Positions 8,202 to 13,536 of a stretch of 14,117 bases of DNA are shown here, piece by piece. Origin of the DNA: Paracoccaceae bacterium (GTDB lineage: Bacteria > Pseudomonadota > Alphaproteobacteria > Rhodobacterales > Rhodobacteraceae); assembly GCA_030626365.1 (NCBI GenBank), contig DAOUPC010000027.1, forward strand, positions 1 to 14,117, written 5' to 3'. The notes under the pieces are model-generated. The model saw only the letters and a list, made by a program, of their open reading frames with translations, was not told the origin of the DNA and did no database searches. The stretch's first letter is position 1. Each line of letters starts with the position of its first letter. A program made the translations under genes and the position numbers.

Positions 8202-9008
8202 ATGAACACCGACATAAGCACCCCCATAACCACACGGGCGCAAAGTGCCCGCACGATCTGTGATGCGGCGGGCAAGACGGCGCTGGCGTATTTCCGGGAA
8301 CTGGACAGCCTGAACATCGAATCCAAGGGCCATCAGGATATGGTTTCACAGGCCGACCGCGAAGTAGAGGTACAGATCAGGGCAGAACTGGCCCGCCTGT
8401 TCCCCGATGATGGCATCGTCGGGGAAGAACACGCGCCGGTTGCGGGCACCTCCGGGTTCACATGGGTGATCGACCCGATCGACGGCACCGCCAATTTCGT
8501 TGCGGGCCTGCCGGTGTGGTGCGTGGTTCTGGCCTGCGTGTGGCAGTCAAAAACGGTTATCGGGGTCATCCATGACCCGCTTCATGACGAAACGTTTCAT
8601 GCCTATGCGGGCAATGGTGCCTTTTGCAATGACGTGGCGATCAGGGTCTCGGACACTGCCGGGATCGATCAGGGCTCTGTCGGGGTCGGGTTTTCCAACC
8701 GCTCTGGCAAGGGCAATATCGCACGGCTGGTCGCGGGACTGGTGGACCGGGGCGGGTTGTTTGTGCGCAATGCCTCGGGGGCGATATCGCTGGCCTATGT
8801 CGCGGCGGGGCGCTTTATCGGATATTCCGAGGATTACATGAACGCGTGGGATTGTCTGGCCGGTCAGTTGCTGGTCGCCGAGGCAGGTGGCGTGATCGAG
8901 GACCAGAACGCCGATGATATGATCCGCAATGGCGGGCGGGTGATCGTCGGGGCCCCGGCCATCTACGGCGACCTTCTGGCCATATCCGAGACCGCCTTTC
9001 AGGGGTGA
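8202..9008 (+). CDS. Inositol monophosphatase family protein
   Basis: Mg2+-dependent phosphatase of the IMPase/FBPase/CysQ superfamily, 268 residues, about the usual length. All three metal-site motifs are present: GEEH at 74-77, WVIDPIDGTANF at 88-99 (DPIDGT core) and WDCLAGQLLVAEAGG from W216-D217. The start ATG at 8202 is preceded by GGGAAGAA. The gap to iolG is only 26 bp on the same strand, so the two are probably one operon. In that setting, hydrolysis of inositol-1-phosphate to myo-inositol, the IolG substrate, is the most sensible role. However, relatives in the superfamily hydrolyse histidinol phosphate, fructose-1,6-bisphosphate or 3'-phosphoadenosine 5'-phosphate, and sequence motifs alone do not separate these. 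No symbol is assigned for that reason. Confidence 0.88.
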   Translation: MNTDISTPITTRAQSARTICDAAGKTALAYFRELDSLNIESKGHQDMVSQADREVEVQIRAELARLFPDDGIVGEEHAPVAGTSGFTWVIDPIDGTANFVAGLPVWCVVLACVWQSKTVIGVIHDPLHDETFHAYAGNGAFCNDVAIRVSDTAGIDQGSVGVGFSNRSGKGNIARLVAGLVDRGGLFVRNASGAISLAYVAAGRFIGYSEDYMNAWDCLAGQLLVAEAGGVIEDQNADDMIRNGGRVIVGAPAIYGDLLAISETAFQG

Positions 9009-9026
9009 TCGAACGGGGCTGACCCC

Positions 9027-9058
9027 AGGGTCAGGACCCACTAATCCTGCACCACTGG
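9027..9058 (+). repeat. Left terminal inverted repeat
   Basis: Begins AGGGTCAGGACCC and ends ACCACTGG. It differs from the inverted right copy at two positions, both C here and T there. Just outside it, CTGACCC (9019-9025) forms a 7-bp palindrome with GGGTCAG at the repeat's edge (9028-9034). Confidence 0.85.
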
Positions 9059-9258
9059 TTTGACAGATTTTTTCTCTGACAAGGCGCAGGGCGCATGTAA
9101 ATCTGGTTGATTTTCAAAGACCTGCAACGCAGTCAGAGGGGAAATCCGTCAAATCCAAAGGACGCTGTTTTCCCATCATCTCAGCGGCTCGGCGCGCTTG
9201 AAAATGGGGCCACCATTGACGGCGCGCGCCGAACCACTGATATTTCGGGAAAACAGCG

Positions 9259-9290
9259 CCAGTGGTACAGGATTAATGGGTCCTGACCCT
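9259..9290 (-). repeat. Right terminal inverted repeat
   Basis: Inverted copy of the left repeat, 30 of 32 bases identical, ending TCCTGACCCT. The short word GTCCTGAC occurs at 9280-9287 and again just outside at 9300-9307, 20 bp further on. Confidence 0.85.
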
Positions 9291-9335
9291 AATCAACCTG
9301 TCCTGACTACCCGCAATCCAGATGGACCTTTCATC

Positions 9336-10262
9336 ATGCCCACAAAATTTTTCACCACACCCGGTAAATTCTATCGCGGAAATCTGCACACCCATTCGAC
9401 CCGCTCGGATGGTCGCCTGGAACCACAAGAAGTGTGCCGCCGCTATAGGGTCGAAGGCTATGATTTCATCGCCCTGACCGATCATTTCATTGGCCTGTTC
9501 GATTATCCAATCGTCGACACAACGGGTTTTCGAAGCGATGGTTTCACCACCATTCTGGGGGCGGAACTGCATACCGGGACGATGGAAAATGGCCATTTGT
9601 GGCATCTTTTGGCTGTCGGGCTTCCCTCTTGTTTCACCCCGCCGGATGCGCCCAGTTTCCGGCCGGTAAAAGGGTCGGAATCCGCGTCACATTTGGCCCA
9701 GCGGGCGCGCGACGCAGGCGCATTTGTGGCCATCGCCCACCCACACTGGTCCGGCCTGACAATGACCGACGCCCGCAGCATCACAGCCGCACATGCGGTC
9801 GAGGTCTATAACCACGGTTGCGTTGTCGACAATGATCGTGGCGAGGGTTTTCTGACACTGGAACACCTGCTGAACGAAGGCCGGCACCTGAATCTGATCG
9901 CCACTGATGACGCACATTTCAACACCTCCGACTATTTTGGCGGATGGGTTAAGGTCAAAGCGACCGAAAACACCCCCGAGTCACTTCTTGAGGCGCTGAA
10001 GGCGGGTGCGTATTATTCCAGCACCGGCCCGGACATTCGCGATATCCGCATCACTAAAACCCGCGTCGAAGTTGATTGCAGTCCGGCCACCAGTATCCTT
10101 GTTCAGGGTCACGGTTCACCGATGGCATCCCTGCACGGCGAGGCGATGACCACGTCAGATATTTCGCTGGAAAAACTGGACGCTTCGCCGTGGATTCGCA
10201 TCACAGTCATTGACCGGGCGGGAAAACGGGCATGGTCAAACCCGATCTGGGTTGGCGAATAA
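9336..10262 (+). CDS. PHP-domain metal-dependent phosphoesterase
   Basis: A 308-residue protein with the four PHP-domain motifs in order: HTHS at 18-21, ALTDH with D49-H50, GAELHTG around E77-H79, AHPHW with H135 and H137, and TDDAH with D191/D192-H194. These residues normally hold two or three divalent metal ions that hydrolyse a phosphoester. The C-terminal part (about 235-308) looks like a small beta-rich add-on, as in stand-alone CehA/McbA-type PHP hydrolases. No signal peptide is seen, so it is probably cytoplasmic. Its substrate is unknown; the iol neighbours make a sugar or inositol phosphate attractive but unproven. I chose ATG at 9336 because homology-like sequence begins there; the frame stays open back into the MITE-like element (ATG at 9198), but those 46 residues are non-conserved-looking and overlap the terminal repeat. 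The ribosome site (GATGGA) is weak. Confidence 0.85.
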   Translation: MPTKFFTTPGKFYRGNLHTHSTRSDGRLEPQEVCRRYRVEGYDFIALTDHFIGLFDYPIVDTTGFRSDGFTTILGAELHTGTMENGHLWHLLAVGLPSCFTPPDAPSFRPVKGSESASHLAQRARDAGAFVAIAHPHWSGLTMTDARSITAAHAVEVYNHGCVVDNDRGEGFLTLEHLLNEGRHLNLIATDDAHFNTSDYFGGWVKVKATENTPESLLEALKAGAYYSSTGPDIRDIRITKTRVEVDCSPATSILVQGHGSPMASLHGEAMTTSDISLEKLDASPWIRITVIDRAGKRAWSNPIWVGE

Positions 10263-10522
10263 ACACCGCCCGACGACATCGGTATGCCAAGGTAGGTTTG
10301 GGCCGGTCAGTCTTGAAACCCTCAGCGCGGGTGCGCCATGTTTTAGGGGTGTTGTCTTTGGCAAAGCCACCCGTCGCGGAATTTCTGGGCGGCTTGGCCC
10401 ACCTTTCCACCTGCCGTTCTTCTTTCCATGCGGCCAAGAGGGGCTTTGTCGCACAAATCAAGTCTTGGATTCATGGATCAAACACCTAGCGGATATAAAT
10501 ACCTGGACACCGACGATACGAT
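10263..10522. other. Gene-free spacer, possible degenerate repeat
   Basis: 260 bp between the ends of two convergent genes. Several short frames are open on both strands, but none has a ribosome site or recognisable domain. The minus-strand frame around 10236-10454 is rich in Arg, Lys and Pro and looks like decayed or non-coding dispersed repeat DNA. A 7-bp inverted repeat CTTGGCC/GGCCAAG (10393-10399, 10432-10438) spans 32 nt and is not followed by a T-run, so no terminator is claimed. Confidence 0.5.
10440..10459 (+). repeat. Possible insertion-sequence end or palindrome
   Basis: GGGGCTTTGTCGCACAAATC resembles the ends of some IS elements from memory and contains the palindrome TTTGT-CGC-ACAAA. 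A related copy (14 of 17 bases) is at 11305-11321 on the other side of the protease gene, in the same orientation. Confidence 0.3.
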
Positions 10523-11263
10523 TTAGAAATGGGCGACATACACCGGTCGTTTCATCTTCATTTCAGTCACGCTCGCGCCAAGGTCCTCCATGTTTCCCAT
10601 AACTTTTTTGAATGACTGTTTGTAGCTGCGACCACCGGCAGGATCATTGATTGTGAAATTGGTTCCATCCGCTGTACCGTCACCTTTCATCGCGATAAGA
10701 ACACGCACATGCGGTGCTTTGGGGTTGCCAGCGACCCACATAGGCCCATGTCGAATCATCAAGTCAGCGAACCCCTGAACCGTATAGCACATTGGCGGTT
10801 CCCACTTCATTCCCCAGGCCTTGAATACCTTTGTATCTTCGGGATGCATCCCTTTGGATTTAAACTCTTTAGTATACCCGAGGACATCGGCAATTGTCTC
10901 TGGTGCAATACTTATGCGCTTTTTCCAGGACACCATCATCGCAATCGCGGTAGCCCAGCAAGACATTGACGTTGGTTGCTTGAGTTTTGGAACCGTGTAG
11001 GAGACCGAAATTGGTTTCGGTTTTGGCCCTTTATCAGCCTTCTCAGCCAAATCTTTCGGCTTCATCTTTAGCGCTTTGAATGATTTGGGCCCAATAATGC
11101 CATCGGGCTTCAGTTTGGCCCCGGTTTGAAAGTCGCGTACCGCTTTTTCTGTTTTCGGTCCGAAAATTCCATCTACCTTGATCTTTAACTTACCTACTTT
11201 TTTCAGAGCAATCTGAATGGCTTCGACTATAGAACCTTTGCTGCCCTTCTTGAATAGCTTCAT
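10523..11263 (-). CDS. Peptidoglycan-binding domain plus papain-like cysteine protease
   Basis: A 246-residue protein. Residues about 5-68 form a PG_binding_1-type wall-binding domain (GSIVEAIQIAL, DGIFGPKTEKAVRDFQ, DGIIGPKSFKAL). After a Lys/Pro-rich linker (70-90) comes a papain-like cysteine protease domain with QPTSMSCWATAIAMMVSW (nucleophile C102), a histidine at 185 (KAPHVRVLIAM) and N206-D207 in TINDPAGG, like peptidase C70/C39-type families. There is no signal peptide or membrane segment, so it either acts in the cytoplasm or leaves by a non-Sec route. I chose ATG at 11263 because a perfect GGAGGAG lies 6 nt upstream; the open frame to 11362 would place this site inside the coding region. 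The gene is poorer in GC and richer in Lys than the iol genes, suggesting recent transfer. Role unknown: an effector or toxin is one option. Confidence 0.8.
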   Translation of the reverse strand: MKLFKKGSKGSIVEAIQIALKKVGKLKIKVDGIFGPKTEKAVRDFQTGAKLKPDGIIGPKSFKALKMKPKDLAEKADKGPKPKPISVSYTVPKLKQPTSMSCWATAIAMMVSWKKRISIAPETIADVLGYTKEFKSKGMHPEDTKVFKAWGMKWEPPMCYTVQGFADLMIRHGPMWVAGNPKAPHVRVLIAMKGDGTADGTNFTINDPAGGRSYKQSFKKVMGNMEDLGASVTEMKMKRPVYVAHF

Positions 11264-11680
11264 TTTTGTCTCCTCCGACATTTGCCAAGTGGAACGCCAT
11301 ATGCGGTTTTGTAGCACAAATTGTCCTGCGTGCGGACTTTCCCTTACCCTTGGCGGACTCATCCTAGGTTAACAGTTTCGGGTATGCCAAGTGCGGCGTA
11401 GCGGTTGAGGGTCGCGGCGCGGATTGGTGAAATCGATGTTCAAAGATGTGTGGGGGATTACCAACTGAGCGGTTTCATTCTCTTAGTTCGGTATTGATGC
11501 GAGCCAGAGCGGGTTTAAAATCAACAGAGCGTCAAGGCCCGAAACCCTCACGAAATCTGTCGGTCTGATGCATCCGATCGTGCAAAATCATCGCGATTTC
11601 GATATCGCCGTCGTCGAGTTCGTTCCAGCAGGTCACGCACTTCTCATACTGACGCGCCCAGAAGGTCAAAGGTGTGGCTA
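11264..11680. other. 417-bp stretch without a credible gene
   Basis: Holds the protease leader and ribosome site at its left end. Two short minus-strand frames look like remnants. One ends with LNRYAALGIPETVNLG (stop near 11364), the other is open for about 53 codons (11535-11693; includes YEKCVTCWNELDDGDIE) and stops at 11532. Neither has a good start with a ribosome site, and I recognise no family. The stretch reads as scar DNA left from earlier insertions. No promoter for the protease could be pinned down. Confidence 0.45.
11305..11321. repeat. Palindrome upstream of the protease gene
   Basis: Contains TTTGT-AGC-ACAAA, 44 nt upstream of the protease start codon, and shares 14 of 17 bases with the sequence at 10440-10459. 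It may be an operator or an old element end. Confidence 0.3.
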
Positions 11681-12847
11681 TTACTTCTGCAAGTCAGAGA
11701 TTTCATCCATCAGCGCAGCCAGCGGGATGGCTGTGATATCCTTGGTCAAACCAAACGCCTCGTCTCCGCCATAGACGACATATTTACGCGCCGGTTTCAA
11801 ATCTTCGCAAGCAAGGTGAAACCCTTTGGACAATTTCAGTGCGGTGGTTTTCTTGATTTCTATAGCCCAGATTTCCTGGCCGAAATCCAATACCAGATCA
11901 ATTTCCGCCCCTGCGGAGGTGCGGTAGAAATACGGCTGGACAGCTACAGGCAAGGCGGAAACAATATTTTCGATTACAAACCCTTCCCAACTATCACCAA
12001 GTTTCGGGTTGCCCAGTAAAGCCTCGAAATCGGGTATCTGCAGCAATGTGTGCAATATCCCACTGTCGCGGAGATAGACCTTTGGCGATTTCACCAACCG
12101 TTTCTTGACGTTGGCATGCCATGGTTGCAAACGCCGGACCAGCAGAAGATCCACCAACAAATCAAGGTAGTTGGTGATGGTTTTGTTGTCCACTTCCAGA
12201 CTGCGCGCCAGATTTGCAGAATTCAGTAGCCCGCCGTGCAGGTGTGCCAGCATGGTCCAGAACCGTCGAAGACGTTCAGCCGAAACCCTCGGACCAAATT
12301 CCGGTACATCACGTTCCAGATACGTGCGGATGAAATTGCGGCGCCAGACATCGCTCAGGCGGTTATTTTTTGCCAGAAAGCTGTCGGGATAACCGCCGCG
12401 CCACCAAAGATGTTCTTGCTGGCTCCGGCCAACCTCACGGATATTCAACGGGAACATTTCGCAGTAAGAAATGCGCCCGGCAAGGCTTTCACCAGATTGG
12501 CGCAGCAGGTCTATTGCGGCTGATCCAAGGATCAGAAATTGCCCGGCCTTGCGCCCCTTGCGGCGGTTTTCATCGATTACCCCGCGCATTTCCTGAAAGA
12601 TTTCCGGAACTTTGTGAATTTCGTCCAGCACGATCAATTTATCACTGTGCTGACGCAGATAATATCCGGGGTCGCTCAGCTTGACGCGGTCGCGCTCGGA
12701 TTCCAGATCCAGATAGACAGAAGGCCGAGTTTTGGCGATCTCATGGGCAAGGGTCGTCTTGCCAACCTGGCGCGGGCCAATGATGGCTACAGCAGGAAAA
12801 CTGTCCAGGAGTTCTGTGGCTTCGTGATACTTTTCTCTTTCAATCAT
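11681..12847 (-). CDS. AAA family ATPase with DUF4143 C-terminus
   Basis: A 388-residue stand-alone ATPase of the AAA_14-DUF4143 type. Walker A is GPRQVGKTT (24-32), Walker B is LIVLDEIH (71-78, D75-E76), and ILGSA (106-110) resembles the sensor strand. A winged-helix-like segment follows (about 200-240). The C-terminal DUF4143 part carries E315-x-D317 and E330-x-K332 in GAEIDLVLDFGQEIWAIEIKK, a layout like PD-(D/E)xK nucleases. The family is very common, scattered across bacteria and archaea as mobile single genes; its function is not established. The start ATG at 12847 directly adjoins a 37-bp interrupted palindrome and has no normally spaced ribosome site. It lies between a remnant-filled gap and an XRE regulator on the same strand, 115 bp downstream of the latter. 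Confidence 0.9.
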   Translation of the reverse strand: MIEREKYHEATELLDSFPAVAIIGPRQVGKTTLAHEIAKTRPSVYLDLESERDRVKLSDPGYYLRQHSDKLIVLDEIHKVPEIFQEMRGVIDENRRKGRKAGQFLILGSAAIDLLRQSGESLAGRISYCEMFPLNIREVGRSQQEHLWWRGGYPDSFLAKNNRLSDVWRRNFIRTYLERDVPEFGPRVSAERLRRFWTMLAHLHGGLLNSANLARSLEVDNKTITNYLDLLVDLLLVRRLQPWHANVKKRLVKSPKVYLRDSGILHTLLQIPDFEALLGNPKLGDSWEGFVIENIVSALPVAVQPYFYRTSAGAEIDLVLDFGQEIWAIEIKKTTALKLSKGFHLACEDLKPARKYVVYGGDEAFGLTKDITAIPLAALMDEISDLQK

Positions 12848-12884
12848 CCTTGCAATATTGGATGTTCATTCCAACTTTGCAAGG
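12848..12884. promoter_or_regulatory. Interrupted palindrome touching the ATPase start codon
   Basis: CCTTGCAA (12848-12855) and TTGCAAGG (12877-12884) are perfect inverted copies. Inside them TTGGA (12858-12862) and TCCAA (12870-12874) pair again, separated by matched 2-nt bulges (12856-12857 and 12875-12876) and a 7-nt loop. In the ATPase transcript the hairpin's 3' arm ends in AAGG immediately before ATG, so folding would hide the only ribosome-site-like bases. It could be an operator for self-control or a translation switch. Confidence 0.6.
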
Positions 12885-12962
12885 TTAAATTCAAACATAT
12901 CTGCTCGAAAAAATGGCGGCGAACGAAACACTTCAACCTGAACCGATGGCACTCGAGGATGA

Positions 12963-13298
12963 TCAAGCCCGTTTTTTCTCGTCACCTTCCTCCCGGCTCA
13001 CCGGTTGCGCCAGCGCAGAAGTTGCCTGGAAAAACGCGTCCTGCTGCTCGTCCGACATGCCGCGGAACAACTCCAGTAAGGCGCGCTCGCGTTCGGATTT
13101 GGCTTGCGGCGGGGCATCCAGAAGATCGAAGGGGTGGCAGTCGAGCGCATCCGCTAACCGGTCGACCCAGTCGACGGTCAACCCCCGTCGGCCTTTTTCC
13201 AGATGGCTGATCTGCTGGTTGCTGGCCCCTACCAGATCGGCCAGGGCCTGAAGGGTCAGGCCACGCGCCTTTCGCAATTCGGCAATGCGGTTTTTCAT
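12963..13298 (-). CDS. XRE-family helix-turn-helix regulator
   Basis: A small 111-residue DNA-binding protein. Residues about 4-60 form the Cro/C1-type helix-turn-helix (RIAELRKARGLTLQALADLV, then ASNQQISHLEKGRRGLTVDWVDRLADAL), with the recognition helix near NQQISHLE. The C-terminal half (65-111) is charged and has a helical segment, RALLELFRGMSDEQQDAFFQA, that could mediate dimer formation. The ATG at 13298 follows an AGGAAG site by about 6 nt. It is divergent from the serine recombinase and upstream of the DUF4143 ATPase on the same strand, as repressors of integrated elements often are. Likely target: the palindromic repeats in the 13299-13536 gap. No metabolite- or peptide-sensing domain is visible. 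Confidence 0.9.
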   Translation of the reverse strand: MKNRIAELRKARGLTLQALADLVGASNQQISHLEKGRRGLTVDWVDRLADALDCHPFDLLDAPPQAKSERERALLELFRGMSDEQQDAFFQATSALAQPVSREEGDEKKRA

Positions 13299-13331
13299 GC
13301 CCGACTTCCTACATTATTCACTTTTTCGTTC

Positions 13332-13360
13332 AGATTACCCCCACTATCGCCCATGAGCAA
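13332..13360 (-). promoter_or_regulatory. Candidate promoter of the XRE gene
   Basis: On the minus strand TTGCTC (13360-13355) and TAATCT (13337-13332) are separated by exactly 17 bp, a sigma-70-type arrangement with moderate consensus match. The predicted start of transcription near 13325 gives a leader of about 27 nt carrying the AGGAAG ribosome site. Confidence 0.45.
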
Positions 13361-13385
13361 CCTGTGAGTAAGTAATTGAAAAACA

Positions 13386-13447
13386 AGGATGCAGTCCTAC
13401 TTGGTTCATTATAATCGTATTTTTTCCTACTTATAGGATGGACTCCT
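13386..13447. promoter_or_regulatory. Candidate operator cluster and recombinase promoter
   Basis: Two 13-bp sites of the form AGGA-N5-TCCT, AGGATGCAGTCCT (13386-13398) and AGGATGGACTCCT (13435-13447), are 11 of 13 identical and exactly 49 bp apart. A third inverted pair, TCCTA-CTTA-TAGGA, lies at 13425-13438. A perfect TATAAT (13410-13415) lies between them, with the first site occupying the -35 position and the second falling just after the expected transcription start. This is the layout expected if the neighbouring XRE protein controls the recombinase. No good -35 hexamer is seen, which would fit activation or weak basal expression. Confidence 0.55.
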
Positions 13448-13536
13448 TATTGCCAATTTCCTACGATCTGTACGAATCAAGCCGCACCTTCCGGTACTTT
13501 GGCCTGACAACACCAGGGTTTTGGAAAGGACCGATT

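Larger units (their letters stand above)
9027..9290. mobile_element. 264-bp MITE-like element with nested inverted repeats
   Basis: Non-coding block between the IMPase and PHP genes, bounded by 32-bp terminal inverted repeats (9027-9058 and 9259-9290, 30 of 32 matching). Two more stem-loops lie inside, one after the other. Stem A is 9060-9080 with 9132-9152 (17 of 21 matching). Stem B is 9163-9197 with 9224-9258 (29 of 35), with a small inner AATGG/CCATT hairpin at 9203-9217. Stem B's right arm directly touches the right terminal repeat. The whole folds on paper into a cloverleaf with about two thirds of its bases paired. No transposase is encoded, so it would need a helper. No clear target-site duplication is visible. 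It could instead be a structured RNA or an ITR-flanked regulatory cassette. The terminal repeat itself contains the short palindrome GGGTC-AG-GACCC. Confidence 0.75.

Noticed and set aside
9198..9335. N-terminal extension of the PHP protein into the MITE-like element
   Set aside because: The extra 46 residues would be encoded by the element's stem B and terminal repeat, lack a ribosome site, and precede the natural PHP N-terminus; ATG at 9336 fits better.
10207..10602. Overlapping short frames on both strands after the PHP gene
   Set aside because: No ribosome sites, mutually overlapping, Arg/Pro-rich; treated as spacer or degenerate repeat rather than genes.
11264..11362. Longer start for the cysteine protease
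   Set aside because: It would bury the GGAGGAG ribosome site inside the gene; the extra residues are not hydrophobic and do not form a signal peptide.
13306..13312. TTCCTAC as a further copy of the operator-like TCCT motif
   Set aside because: On the minus strand this is simply the ribosome binding site (AGGAAG) of the XRE gene.
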